This document shows positions 47,368-59,099 of a stretch of 64,000 nt of DNA, one piece after another (the first letter of the stretch is position 1; each line of letters starts with the position of its first letter). Under the pieces are notes generated by a model, which did no database searches, was not told the DNA's origin, and saw nothing but the letters and a program-made list of their open reading frames with translations. Source of the stretch: Erodium maritimum (Eukaryota > Streptophyta > Magnoliopsida > Geraniales > Geraniaceae); contig OY997588.1 of the NCBI GenBank assembly GCA_963921825.1, positions 65,368,617-65,432,616 of the forward strand. Reading direction: 5' to 3'. Made by a program: the position numbers and the translations under genes.

Positions 47368-48917
47368 TATCCCTACCCCTCTTTGTTTTGTATATGTTAT
47401 GTCTTGCTCTTATTTTCTGACTATTTGTGCAAGTTGGTAATACAGGATGGAAGCGTGAGAATTATAGTTGTGATTGTTGGCGCCGAGTTCTTGTGAACTC
47501 ACTTGGGCGAAGTAGCTCTCCATCCACCCATGCACGAGGATTCTCACAGTCAATGCAGCTCGCATAGCGGTTCTTCGAGGGGTAGTATCTTTCCCTTCCT
47601 ATTTTTTATTGTATACCGCTATTGTATTTCCTTTATGCTATCTGGTGGGCGCTGAGCACCCGAATTGCCGTGCTGATAGAACATGCATATAGGATTTCGT
47701 GAATTGTGTATTTGCTGATTATAAGTGTGGGGTTGTTAGTTATGTGGCTAGGAGCATGTGTAGGATTGAGTCGCATTGGGGACAATGCTTAGTTTTAAAG
47801 TGTGGTGTGGGGTATGTCTTGCATTTTGTTTTTTCTTTTGTGCTCATGCATCATTTCGTGTTATAAAGTTTTTAAAAATACAAAAAAATTGAAAATTTTG
47901 AAAAAAAAAATCAAAAAAATATTTTCTGGTGATTTGTTGAGTCTATTGTGTATGATCTTAAGGATTCAATGATTGGACTGTTGCATATACTTATTTCCTT
48001 GCATAAATCAAAGTTATATATGGATATTGAATGAATCAAATGAGTAGTGAAAGCACATGCATTAGGAGTAGCTCTTCCACTTGCATTCTGAGTGTTTGCT
48101 AGAACTAGTGTGGAATTTCTTTGATTTCTATACAAGGTAATTTGAGTCTAGAACTACATGTATGACCCATTCGAGGCGAAATAAGAATAAGGAACATGAT
48201 TATTTGAGAAAATGATTTTAGGCTATCTATGGACCGTTTGAGCCAAAATTGCCTACCTTTGCATAATTATATCTCTTAGTCACCCCATTTGAGCTTTAGC
48301 CTTTCGTTTCTAACCCAGACACTATGATCCTATGTGCCTTTCATTTCTTTTTATATCCTCATTATTGTTTGAACCCATATCTCTTGGCTTAGGTGCTTCA
48401 TTGAGAGGGATTATTATTTGGGATGTGGAGTAAGCGAAAGAAAAAAAAAAGTAATTATATGCCATTGGGTTGTATTGAGAGAAATTATTATAGCATTACC
48501 CCAAAAAGAAAAAAAAAACAGAAAAAAGAGGGAACAATAACAATTTCATATCCCTAGTGAAAAAGACAAGTGTGGGGTAATGCGAGATGGGTTGAATAGT
48601 GGTGGTATAAGTGTGGTAGCTAAGAAAAAAAATGAATGAGCAAATTAGTGCTACACTTAGCTATTCAATAAAAGAAAGAAAAAGTATTAGAGATGGCAAA
48701 TGGTGAATGGTGTACAAACGGGGTTTGGGATGTGTGATATATAGTGGTGTGAGAATGAAGCACTCTTGTCTTGAGATATCTATTTGAGCTTCTTTTCATG
48801 TTCCTTCCCTACCTTTTGCCTAACCTTACATTACCAGCTTAATTAAAGACCTTTTTGATTCTTAATTAGTTATTATTCCTTACAATTAGTGGAGATGGGT
48901 CTAACATGATAGCATAT
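47368..48917 (+). other. 3' non-coding interior, first copy, left part
   Basis: It has no coding signal. It is almost collinear with 59100-60659. It contains the hairpin at 47641-47663, a TGGGGACAATGC block near 47780, and A-rich stretches. The interruption by Gypsy E comes after GATAGCATAT at 48917, and the intact sequence is seen at 60650-60675. Confidence 0.75.
47641..47663 (+). other. Hairpin, 9-nt loop (composite, first copy)
   Basis: TCTGGTG, a 9-base loop GGCGCTGAG, then CACCCGA. Six of seven stem positions pair. It is preceded by GCTA, as at 19317. Confidence 0.55.
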
Positions 48918-49749
48918 TGTCACGCCCCAATTTCAGTAAACCGAACTCGGGACGCGAACGTTTAAAATAAGAAAACACTTTGAAGCCCTTTCCATTAAAA
49001 CACTTTACAATACCAGTTTAGTTCAAAAAAAGATAATTACAACTCAAAATAAAACGTCCCACAAGCGGACAAAAAGCGAGGTATCCGTCGCTAGACTAAA
49101 AGTAACCCGGACTCCCGCCCCTAGCTCTTCAAGCTTCGGAAGCTCACCTAGTCCGACCTGCGACAAGTACCTGTAGGAAAAGCAGCTAGGGGTGAGCGTT
49201 CGCTCACCACCACGGATAACAGACTGAACACGACATAATTAGCAGACAATGCCGGTAACACCACCAATAAACTCAACACCGGGGAACACTGTCCCCAACT
49301 CAAGTACTCCGACTAACACCCGTCCACAAACACCTTCCTTGACCAACTCAACACTCTGACACATAAACTAGACCCGACACGACGATCACGACCTCTTCCA
49401 AGGACTCAAAGAAACTACGTAACACCAAACAAGATAACAAAGGATCGCAAACCAGCTGCTCAGTAATCTCCCTCACGCCCTTTACCGATCTCATCAGGTC
49501 AGGCGGTCGACCTGTCGCATTTCCTCGACACAAAGTCGGATCAGACTGTCAACCTATCACACTCACAACCCCGAACCACACACACGCAGCCAGGACCCCT
49601 TTACTGACGGGCGGGCCCCCTACCCCGTCTGACATGCAGACGCGTGTGATCGAGGACCCCCGTTTAATGGAGCGGGCCCACAACCTCAGGTAACCACAAT
49701 CACAATCACAAACACAGTTCAACAAACAGCAACAACACAAGTTCAGCAC

Positions 49750-50170
49750 TCCACAGGCACTCATGGCCACCCAAGACACCAACCCTAAAACACGGACTCA
49801 ACAGCCCCACAGGCACTCACGGACTCCCAAGATACACCAACAGTAACTCACGGGCTCAACAGCCCCACGGGCACTCACGGCCCCTCAAGACACACCAACG
49901 GTCAAGACTCGGGTTCAACAACCCCACGACACTCACGGTCACCCCAAAACATCAACAGTAAGACACGGGCACTCATGGCCACCCAAGACTCAGCAATAAA
50001 TAACACGGGCTCTCAAGGCCACCCAAACTCGACAATAAATAACACGGGCTCTCAAGGCCACCCAAACTCGACAATAAATAACACGGGCTCTCAAGGCCAC
50101 CCAAACTCGACAATAAATAACACGGGCTCTCAAGGCCACCCAAACTTGACAATAAATAACGCACAACAAC
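49750..50170 (-). repeat. LTR-internal minisatellite, Gypsy E 3' LTR
   Basis: About nine units: the left ones are long and diverged (GGCACTCATGGCCACCCAAG), the last four are a clean 39-bp repeat (GGGCTCTCAAGGCCACCCAA). It is the same position in the LTR and the same core as the arrays in Gypsy A. Confidence 0.85.
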
Positions 50171-51289
50171 CTCCGACATAGTCGATGCCTCCAATAGTCC
50201 TAAGATCACTAGTTTCACAAACAACCTCCAGGCATGGTCATATTCCTCCAGTAATTCAATTATCGCTAAGTTCTCTGCTCTTACGACACTACTAAGTGTC
50301 ACATGCATTTCCAATATTCACTACAATCCCGTATCATGCATTTCTAATATTCGATAACCTACCCAACCCACGACACCCCGGTGTCACAGACAATTCTACT
50401 GTTAACTTTCCCTAGTCAGGGCCGAGATCCGGCTACTTTTCCCTACCTCAATTGAAGAACAACCGCTATGTTTCCTAGTTGCTGACGTTCTGGCTTGCTA
50501 CCTCCGGGCTTCACTTCGATCGAAGCCAGACGCTAAAGATAACACGAAAGCCATAATTAGCGGCAGTTCTCAGGTTAATTTAAAGGTCACGATTAATCCA
50601 GTTTAAAACCGACAGTTGTCCTTTAAACTCGAGCGGGATAAAAGCGGGGTCACGGCGAATCGAGTTTGAGTACCCGAGCACCGAAACCGGTGCATGTTTT
50701 TGAGGCACGGTCCCAATGCACGAATCCCGAGGTCCGATTCAGCGGTCCGCTTTTGTTCATTCCTAAACCCAAATAGCAGTCCATTTTAACCAGAGTTCCA
50801 GATTCGTTCCCAATTCCGATTAATAACCCTTTATTCAAAGCAGAACGGTTTTTGTTTCAAATCAAATTCCCTTTTATTTCAAATCTGTTTCTGTTCCGAT
50901 CCCTTGAGCCCAAAATGAATTAAGTTCGGTTTTTGAACAACCGCCCTTAAATCCCGTTTACGAATTAGATTCTCAAACTCCTCGATTTAAAACCGTTTTT
51001 AAAACTAAATTGATTTTAATTCCTTTTTATTTTAAATCCTTTTTCCTAAAATCTGATTTTTCGTTTTACAATCTTTTCTTTCCCAAAAACCCTTGATTTT
51101 GATTCCAACGCTTTGGTTTCGTTCCACACAACCAGATTCAGATCCAAAACCAAAAAAAGAACAACTTTTAAATCAAACACGTTTTATTTCTTTTCTTTGT
51201 TTGTTACACCAAAAACCAGATTCACAGAACAGTTTCAATAACATCATTATAAGAATGTAACATTTTACTAGTAACAGTTGGAAGGACAA

Positions 51290-51940
51290 AAGGGCTCGGG
51301 TTTCGAGTCCGGCCGGCCAACCTCACGGTTAGGGCTCACCGTATGGGAAATAAGGGCGGCGGGGCACGGCGGAGCACAGTTGCCTCTCGCCCGTCTCAGA
51401 TCTGGGAAGACGGGGCTCGGGTTCGAGGGTTCCGAAGACGAGAAGGGGAGGAGGCGGCGGACTCTCGGTAGAGAAGAGGACGGCGCCGGCGAGTCCGTCT
51501 CGACTCTGGCCGTGCACGGCGACGGCGTGGAGGCGCGACGGAGCTCGGGCGTCTGGTGGTGGTGGTGAGAAGAGGAGGAGAGAGTGGGCTCGGTGGGGAG
51601 TCGTTACTGACGAGGTGAGGGCGGGGCGTTGAACGTGAGGGGAGGAGATCGGGCGGCGGCTCTGCGTGTGGTCGGAGACGAAGGAGACGGCGGTGGGACG
51701 GTCGATTCTGGACGGAGAAGAGGAGGGGCTCAGTGGTGGCATGGTGGCTGGACGGAGAGGGAAAAGGGGCGGCCGAGATCGACGTCGGCGAGAGGAGGAA
51801 GGGAGGGGGTTGCCGGTTGGACGGAGGAGAAGACGAGAGACGGGAGGATGAGAGGGGTCGTGGCCGGACGTAGAAGGTGAGGGAGAGGGTTTGGGGGTCG
51901 GCTGCGCAGGAACGAAGAAGAAGGGAGAAATGAGGGACGT
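51290..51940 (-). other. GC-rich block in the Gypsy E LTR
   Basis: It is strongly GC-rich and purine-biased on the plus strand, flanked by AT-rich sequence. It opens long frames on both strands (for example 51396-52037 minus) with low-complexity Pro/Ser/Arg composition and no domain. It lies just downstream of the LTR TATA on the minus strand, so it would be transcribed leader. The counterpart is at 57150-57780. Confidence 0.6.
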
Positions 51941-51957
51941 CGAACCCTAAATTTGGC

Positions 51958-51965
51958 TTATAAAG
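51958..51965 (-). promoter_or_regulatory. LTR TATA box, Gypsy E
   Basis: TTTATAAG on the minus strand within GGGCTTTATAAGCC, about 190 bp from the LTR start. The same box is in the other LTR near 57804-57811. It is the best TATA candidate in this LTR. Confidence 0.45.
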
Positions 51966-52153
51966 CCCGGTCTTGGGCCGGGTCTGAGACTTGGGCCGGG
52001 TGTGAGGCTTGGGCCGGGTCGGCCCGGTCCAGCCCATTTTTTTTTACAGCTTTCTTTCGCGCTTGATCAGAATTTCTCGATCCGGTTTTCAACCACGACT
52101 CCTTAAACGATAACTTAAACAAGTAAAAGCTTTTTACCGAGGCGATCTTCACA

Positions 52154-52169
52154 ATCTACCCCCTTTAAG
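52154..52169 (-). other. Polypurine tract of Gypsy E
   Basis: CTTAAAGGGGGTAGAT on the minus strand touches the 3' LTR. It is the same motif as before the Gypsy A 3' LTR. Confidence 0.8.
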
Positions 52170-52200
52170 AGAATTTCGTTCGCGAAATTTAGAATAACGC

Positions 52201-53343
52201 TCATATAAGGCATAATAAACACGTACCCTGATAGGTCTCGCGGTAGGTAGGGGATCCTGGGGTCTGGGAGTCGGTAACCGCATACACTCTTCCCTCTGAC
52301 TCCCGCTGCCTCTGACCCGGCGCACTGACTGCTGGATACCCATAGCCCTGCTGCTGACTCAGAGCCGGCGCGTTCGTCGACGGTTGCGAAAACCTCGACC
52401 GTTGACTCTGACGCGGGCGAAATCTGGACGACTGCCCAGTATGAGACTGCTGCGGCCACTGCGCTGACGTCGCCATAATCGGCACAGGGCACCTTGCAAC
52501 AGCGTGCCCAACCTGGTTGCACCGGAAACACCTCCTATGGTCAGTCCTCGGCTCCGTGCCCTGGCCTGCCCGGCTGGTCGCTGGTAGCGTCGCGGGCCCT
52601 ACTCTCATCGGACACTCTCGCTGGAAGTGGCCTCGCTGGCCGCAGGTATAGCACTTCGGCTCCCTCTCTGACGTGACTGGCCCAAGTGATGCCCTCTGTC
52701 TTGCTCCGTCCTGCTGGGCCTGTGGCCTGAAGAACCCCGTGGTCCTCTGTCTCGTCGGGTCTCGAGACTCGGACTCCCCCGCCACACTGATCGGCCGCTT
52801 TCGAACCTCGCGGGTCCTGGCCGCCTCCCGGCTATCCTGCTCCCCTTCTGCTGCAGTGTCCCGCGACCTCGAGGTGAGGACTCGGTCCCGAGTTACCGGC
52901 CTCAGTTCCTCCTCGAACCTCAGGCCACGGTTCTGCTCTGTCGCCGTCGTCTCTGGCGCGAACCTGGTCAGGTCCGTGAATCTGCCCTCGTATTCTGCCA
53001 CTGACATCTCCTCCTGATGCAGGTCTAGAAATTGCCGATGTCGGTCCAACCGAGCCGACATTCGACTGGCGATGATCGCCACCAAACTCTGTACTGCCCT
53101 GGTCAGCTCATCTAGGGCGGTCGTGGCGGGAGGGTCTACGACCCGCGGGACGCGGGGCGTGCCTGTAGATGGTCCCGCATCGCTCCTCCTGTCTTCTCCG
53201 ACAGGGGTACCCTGGGCCTCCGCGTACTCAGCGGGCACGACGGTGGGCACCCGTCCTGGTGTCCCTGCTGACCGTCCCCCTCTGCCACGCGCGGGCGCCC
53301 GTCCCCACGTCATAGCTGATCCTCTTTGTCTGCCCCGAGCCAT
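52201..53343 (-). CDS. gag-like frame of Gypsy E, 380 residues
   Basis: An uninterrupted frame starts MARGRQRGSA. Residues 103-130 (FLDLHQEEMSVAEYEGRF..LTRFAP) match the Gypsy gag core, which is otherwise much shorter than usual. Two CCHC zinc knuckles lie at residues 231-244 (CYTCGQRGHFQREC) and 272-285 (CFRCNQVGHAVARC). The phrase GRVYAVTDSQ near the C-terminus normally precedes protease, but here the frame ends and the polypurine tract follows within 50 bases. Gag would bind RNA and build particles. Without pol the element would depend on relatives. The whole is a fossil that still has an open frame. Confidence 0.75.
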   Translation of the reverse strand: MARGRQRGSAMTWGRAPARGRGGRSAGTPGRVPTVVPAEYAEAQGTPVGEDRRSDAGPSTGTPRVPRVVDPPATTALDELTRAVQSLVAIIASRMSARLDRHRQFLDLHQEEMSVAEYEGRFTDLTRFAPETTATEQNRGLRFEEELRPVTRDRVLTSRSRDTAAEGEQDSREAARTREVRKRPISVAGESESRDPTRQRTTGFFRPQAQQDGARQRASLGPVTSEREPKCYTCGQRGHFQRECPMRVGPATLPATSRAGQGTEPRTDHRRCFRCNQVGHAVARCPVPIMATSAQWPQQSHTGQSSRFRPRQSQRSRFSQPSTNAPALSQQQGYGYPAVSAPGQRQRESEGRVYAVTDSQTPGSPTYRETYQGTCLLCLI

Positions 53344-54736
53344 GTCTCAGTGTCCTCTGCACGGATACACGTAAACGTTCAATTTGCGAACTCAAATGAA
53401 GACCCAAGCTCGAACACACTAACGTTCACACGGTCTACGTCTACCCCAACACACTTGTTACTAAACGTCACGTCGTTCACGCTAATCAAACTTTAATTAT
53501 AACGACACGCAAGCGAAACCTCAATTTTAACCACACAAACGTACACCAAGCCCTCATCCGGTCCTTTATGCACTTACTTATAACTTTCCGCAACCAAACC
53601 AGTGTTCGCTACTCGTCCCTTGCGGGAAAAGTAGTAAAGGGGATGAACTTTATGCTCACCTCCACGGACACCACTTCGATTATGGCATACTAGTAAAGCA
53701 CCAAGGACTTACCACTCTAGTCAGGGCAAACCGCCATCCCAAACCTACTACCAACACGTCACACTACTCAAGTCATGAACACCTCAATTACTCTCTTATG
53801 TAGGGGAAACCTCGAAATGGAGATTATGTTCTCAATTCAGCAACTACTATTGCTTACAACCTCAATACCCCAACACAACCGTGAACACCGCCACACAAAG
53901 CCAACACTCAAATTGCACAATCAAGACGGTGAGAAGGACAGGGGTCACGGACCCGTGACAGAACCCGTCACGGTTGGGGTCACGGAGCCGTGACGAAGAT
54001 CTAAAATTTTCCAGAACCCTCTGGTCCGTCACGGATCCGTGACAAGATCCGTGACACTCGCGCAGACCTGTTTTCCAAACTCGGTTCTAACTCAGACCTT
54101 AACCCGTTTTAACCCTAAAATTAGCCTCAAACGACACACACGCTTGACCACCAATTTAGCAAACACACATGCCACGACTCACAGACAAAACCGGTCATTC
54201 AATCCTCAACCAAAACACAAGCCGACACGGCCAAACCACAACACAACAACACTCGCCCAACGGGCCAACCAACACCGAACCACGCCCACCGGGCCAACCA
54301 AAATCAAAACCCGCCCAAAGGGCCAACCAAATCAAACACGCCCTCAGGGCCAATCAAATTTTAAAATGCGTCAACAGGGTCAACCAATTTTAAAACTTTC
54401 TCCACTTCATTAAAAACCTCATTTCTTGACATCAGGTAGTTACAACTCGGTCCAGGCGTCCCCGAACTACATTGTATTCACTTGACGTCAACACTGTCAT
54501 GCTCGACTATAGGGGCGCCCCTGAGTCGAGTCGCAACAGTTTAAAAATATTTCACGCAGCAACGCACAGACAGTATGCCAGTAACCCCGTACTGCACATA
54601 CACACAAACACAAACAGGACTCAACACACAACGGGTCTACACACGGTTCCGAACTGCGTACCTAACGCACAACGGGACTTTACTGACTCGACTCTCCCCA
54701 CCTAATTGACGTACAGTCCAAGGTGTGAAACCTCGA
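53344..54736 (-). other. Gypsy E leader
   Basis: A long untranslated leader lies between primer site and gag. It includes diverged 30-bp repeats near 54260-54395 (as in Gypsy A) and inverted GTCACGG/CCGTGAC blocks at 53940-54056. No coding is credited. Confidence 0.6.
53940..54056. repeat. Cluster of GTCACGG/CCGTGAC inverted repeats
   Basis: Several palindromic pairs occur within about 115 bp, including a perfect 16-bp palindrome GTCACGGATCCGTGAC at 54028-54043. On RNA these would give stem-loops in the leader. Confidence 0.75.
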
Positions 54737-54748
54737 GCTCTGATACCA
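54737..54748 (-). other. Primer binding site, tRNA-Met type (Gypsy E)
   Basis: GCTCTGATACCA on the plus strand is TGGTATCAGAGC on the minus strand, three bases from the 5' LTR end at 54752. Confidence 0.9.
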
Positions 54749-54751
54749 AGT

Positions 54752-57700
54752 TGTCACGCCCCAATTTCAGTAAACCGAACTCGGGACGCGAACGTTTAAA
54801 ATAAGAAAACACTTTGAAGCCCTTTCCATTAAAACACTTTACAATACCAGTTTAGTTCAAAAAAAGATAATTACAACTCAAAATAAAACGTCCCACAAGC
54901 GGACAAAAAGCGAGGTATCCGTTGCTAGACTAAAAGTAACCCGGACTCCCACCCCTAGCTCTTCAAGCTTCGGAAGCTCACCTAGTCCGACCTGCGACAA
55001 GTACCTGTAGGAAAAGCAGCTAGGGGTGAGCGTTCGCTCACCACCACGGATAACAGACTGACCACGGCATAATTAGCAGACAATGCCGGTAACACCACCA
55101 ATAAACTCAACACCGGGGAACACTGTCCCCAACTCAAGTACTCCGACTAACACCCGTCCACAAACACCTTCCCTGACCAACTCAACACTCTGACACGTAA
55201 ACTAGACCCGACACGACGATCACGACCTCTTCCAAGGACTCAAAGAAACTACGTAACACCAAACAAGATCACAAAGGATCGCACACCAAACAAGATCACA
55301 AAGGATCGCAAACCAGCTGCTTAGTAATCTCCCTCACGCCCTTTACCGATCTCATCAGGTCAGGCGGTCGATCTGTCGCATTTCCTCGACACAAAGTCGG
55401 ATCAGTCTGTCAACCTATCACACTCACAACCCCGAACCACACACGCGCGGCCAGGACCCCTTTACTGACGGGCGGGCCCCCTACCCCGTCTGAACATGCA
55501 GACGCGTGTGATCGAGGACCCCCGTTTAATGAAGCGGGCCCACAACCTCAGGTAACCACAATCACAATCACAAACACAGTTCAACAAACAACAACAACAC
55601 AAGTTCAGCACTCCACAGGCACTCATGGCCACCCAAGACACCAACCCTAAAACACGGACTCAACAGCCCCACATGCACTCACGGCCTCCCAAGATACACC
55701 AACAGTAACTCACTGGGTTGAACAGCCCCACGGGCACTCACGGCCCCTCAAGACACACCAACGGTCAAGACTCGGGTTCAACAACCCCACGACACTCACG
55801 GCCACCCCAAAACATCAACAGTAAGACACGGGCACTCATGACCACCCAAGACTCAGGAATAAATAACACGGGCTCTCAAGGCCACCCAAACTCGATAATA
55901 AATAACACGGGCTCTCAAGGCCACCCAAACTCGACAATAAATAACACGGGCTCTCAAGGCCACCCAAACTCGACAATAAATAACACGGGCTCTCAAGGCC
56001 ACCCAAACTTGACAATAAATAACGCACAACAACCTCCGGCATAGTCGATGCCTCCAACAGTCCTAAGATCACTAGTTTCACAAACAACCTCCAGGCATGG
56101 TCATATGCCTCCAGTAATTCAATTATCGCTAAGTTCTCTGCTCCTACGACACTACTAAGTGTCACATGCATTTCCAATATTCACTACAATCCCGTATCAT
56201 GCATTTCTAATATTCGATAACCTACCCAACCCACGACACCCCGGTGTCACAGACAATTCTACTGTTAACTTTCCCTAGTCAGGGCCGAGATCCGGCTACT
56301 TTTCCCTACCTCAATTGAAGACCAACCGCTATGTTTCCTAGCTGCTGACGTTCTGGCTTGCTACCTCCGGGCTTCACTTCGATCGAAGCCAGACGCTAAA
56401 GATAACTCGAAAGCCATAATTAGCGGCGGTTCTCAGGTTAATTTAAAGGTCACGATTAATCCAGTTTAAAACCGACAGCTGTCCTTTAAACTCGAGCGGG
56501 ATAAAAGCGGGGTCACGGCGAATCGGGTTTGAGTACCCGAGCACCGAAACCGGTGCATGTTTCCGAGGCACGGTCCCAATGCACGAATCCCGAGGTTCGA
56601 TTCAGCGGTCTGCTTTTGTTCCTTCCTAAACCCAAATAGCATTCCATTTTAACCAGAGTTCCAGATTAGTTCCCAATTCCGATTAATAACCCTTTATTCA
56701 AAGCAGAACGGTTTTTGTTTCAAATCAAATTCCCTTTTATTTCAAATCTGTTTCTGTTCCGATCCCTTGAGCCCAAAATGAATTAAGTTCGGTTTTTGAA
56801 CAACCGTCCTTAAATCCCGTTTACGAATTAGATTCTCAAACTCCTCGATTTAAAACCGTTTTTAAAACTAAATTGATTTTAATTCCTTTTTATTTTAAAT
56901 CCTTTTTCCTAAAATCTGATTTTTTGTTTTACAATATTTTCTTTCCCAAAAACCCTTGATTCTGATTCCAACGCTTTGGTTTCGTTCCACACAACCAGAT
57001 TCAGATCCAAAACCAAAAAAAGAACAACTTTTAAATCAAACACGTTTTATTTCTTTTCTTTGTTTGTTACACCAAAAACCAGATTCACAGAACAGTTTCA
57101 ATAACATCATTATAAGAATGTAACATTTTGCTAGTAACAGTTGGAACGAAAAAAGGGCTCGGGTTTCGAGTCCGGCCGGCCAACCTCACGGTTAGGTCTC
57201 ACCGTATGGGAAATAAGGGCGGCGGGGCACGGTGGCCTCTCGCCCGTCTCAGATATGGGACGACGGGGCTCGGGTTCCGAAGACGAGAAGGGGAGGAGGC
57301 GGCGGACTCTCGGTAGAGAAGAGGACGGCGCCGGCGAGTCCGTCTCGGCTCTGGCCGTGCACGGCGACGGCGTGGAGGCGCGACGGAGCTCGGGCGTCTG
57401 GTGGTGGTGGTGAGAAGAGGAGGAGAGAGTGGGCTCGGTGGCGAGTCGTTACTGAAGAGGTGAGGGCGGAGGCGTTGGCCGTGAGGGGAGGAGATCGGGC
57501 GGCGGCTCTGCGTGTGGTCGGAGACGAAGGAGACGGCGGTGGGACGGTCGATTCTGGACGGAGAAGAGGAGGGGCTCGGTGGTGGCGTGGTGGCTGGACG
57601 GAGAGGGAAAAGGGGGCGGCCGAGATCGACGTCGGCGAGAGGAGGAAGGGAGGGGGTTGCCGGTTGGACGGAGGAGAATACGAGAGACGGGAGGATGAGA

Positions 57701-57868
57701 GGGGTCGTGGCCGGACGTGGAAGGTGAGGGAGAGGGTTTGGGGGTCGGCTGCGCAGGAACGAAGAAGAAGGGGGAAATGAGGGACGCCGAACCCTAAATT
57801 CGGCTTATAAAGCCCAGTCTTGGGCCGGGTCTGAGACTTGGGCCGGGTCTGAGGCTTGGGCCGGGTCG
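54752..57868 (-). repeat. 5' LTR of Gypsy E
   Basis: It closely matches 48918-52033. It contains a short duplication near 55260-55310 and its own minisatellite. It stops short of the normal LTR terminus where the host interior resumes (AACTTCTAAACTC). Confidence 0.85.
55610..56035 (-). repeat. LTR-internal minisatellite, Gypsy E 5' LTR
   Basis: Same layout and nearly the same copy number as 49750-50170, including the run of clean 39-bp units. Confidence 0.85.
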
Positions 57869-58313
57869 GAACTTCTAAACTCCGTGTATAGGGAATAGAG
57901 AAAACACATGGTTAGAGTAAATGAGGAAATGCAAGTTTAAATGGAAATAGTTATTCTTGAATGTGAGTAGCATCATGCTTAAACTGTATTAATCGGTCTA
58001 TATGTTTCTTTGATGTGTGTAAAGATTTGTAGCATGTGACAACTCTGAGAAAACTCCTTTGATCATTATTACACTCGTTCTTGGCAAATCACATACTTTT
58101 GTGCCCTTTTACATGCATCATATAGTGTGTCTTAGGAATGCATTAGATTTAATTTCATGCATTGCACGTGCATCTTTACTTTTCATTGTTTTGAATAAAG
58201 GAGGCCCGGACTCCTCCTATCGAGGTGAACCTCGGGGTTTAACCGGGACATATCTTTAAATTTCTTTTTAGTTTAGTTTTCTCGGGGCGAGAAAAGTTCA
58301 AGTGTGGGGTGTT
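57869..58313 (+). other. 3' non-coding interior, first copy, right part, ending in a polypurine tract
   Basis: It continues the interior after Gypsy E, collinear with 60662-61105. It ends AAGTTCAAGTGTGGGGTGT, the polypurine tract directly before LTR Y. Confidence 0.75.
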
Positions 58314-59079
58314 GATGTAGGCATAAAATGCATCGGTTTTGGATGTTTTTAGCCCACATTATTGAGCTTTTTAGTCTCGGGGTTGTACAATTTGGTGCAC
58401 TTTTCTTTCGTTACTCGTACTTTGTCTCTCGTTGTGTTTTGTAGGTGCTTTGATCGAAAAAAGGGCAAAAATAGAGAAAACACGGTTTTAGGAGTTGTGG
58501 AAGCTGGCTGATCTTGCGAAGGGCATAACTCCCTCATACGAACTCCGAATTGCTTCAAATAATGTATCAAATCGAAGATAATTCAAAGATCTACAACTTT
58601 TGTCAAGGAATCGTCACTGTTCGGATACGGGAAGAGGCCGTTCCGGCCCTCATTCCCGCACGGATTCCGGCCCATACCGGGCCTCATTCCGGGCCGGTTT
58701 TCAGGACGTTCGGGGCCACATTCCGGCCCGTTTTAGGGCCCATACCGGGCCACGCTCTGGGCCAGACGCGTCAGACCTTCTCCCAGCTCCGTTTTTGGCA
58801 TAAAAATAGGAAATTTCCTCATTCAAAAGCCAAATTTACCTATTCCAATTCCGATTGGGTGTAGGGAAAGAGGTCTTGAAGTCCTATATATAGAAGAACA
58901 TCCATTAAGAAAGGGAGAACTGATATTGAGCATTATTTTAGAGAGATTGAGAGTTAGGGTTTGAGATTTGGTGAGAGAGAAGTGCTTAGGAACAAGGATT
59001 GAAGCAAAACTATTGAAGTTTCATCATTGAATTGGTATTTTGTATCAACTTTACCTTTAATTATGTTTATCTCTTGTTC
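58314..59079 (+). repeat. Partial LTR Y
   Basis: It starts TGATGTAGGCATAAAATGC. Its central block, at about 58615-58780, is rich in GGCCC and CCGG and absent from LTR X. It stops about 165 bases after the likely start of transcription and is joined by a short A-rich junction to interior sequence. Confidence 0.75.
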
Positions 59080-59099
59080 AAAAAAAGAAAAAGAAGATA

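Larger units (their letters stand above)
48918..52153 (-). repeat. 3' LTR of Gypsy E
   Basis: Plus-strand ends are TGTCACGCCCC and GATCTTCACA, 3236 bp. The part 48918 to about 50450 is homologous to the last 2 kb of the Gypsy A LTR, and the part 50451-52153 is unrelated to A. A GC-rich block lies at about 51290-51940. Confidence 0.85.
48918..57868 (-). mobile_element. Gypsy element E, gag-only, non-autonomous
   Basis: A minus-strand element has its 3' LTR at 48918-52153, a 2.6-kb interior and a 5' LTR at 54752-57868. The interior has a tRNA-Met primer site, a leader, one gag frame and a polypurine tract, but no pol. LTRs are nearly identical by eye (about 1-1.5 percent base difference plus a short length difference), which suggests an age around half a million years. 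The right border lacks the expected LTR terminus, so no target duplication can be read. It is inserted in the composite element. Confidence 0.85.

Noticed and set aside
51396-52037. 213-codon Pro/Ser/Arg-rich minus-strand frame (and plus-strand frames at 57128-57780)
   Set aside because: Low-complexity translation of a GC-rich LTR block, open on both strands, no domain.
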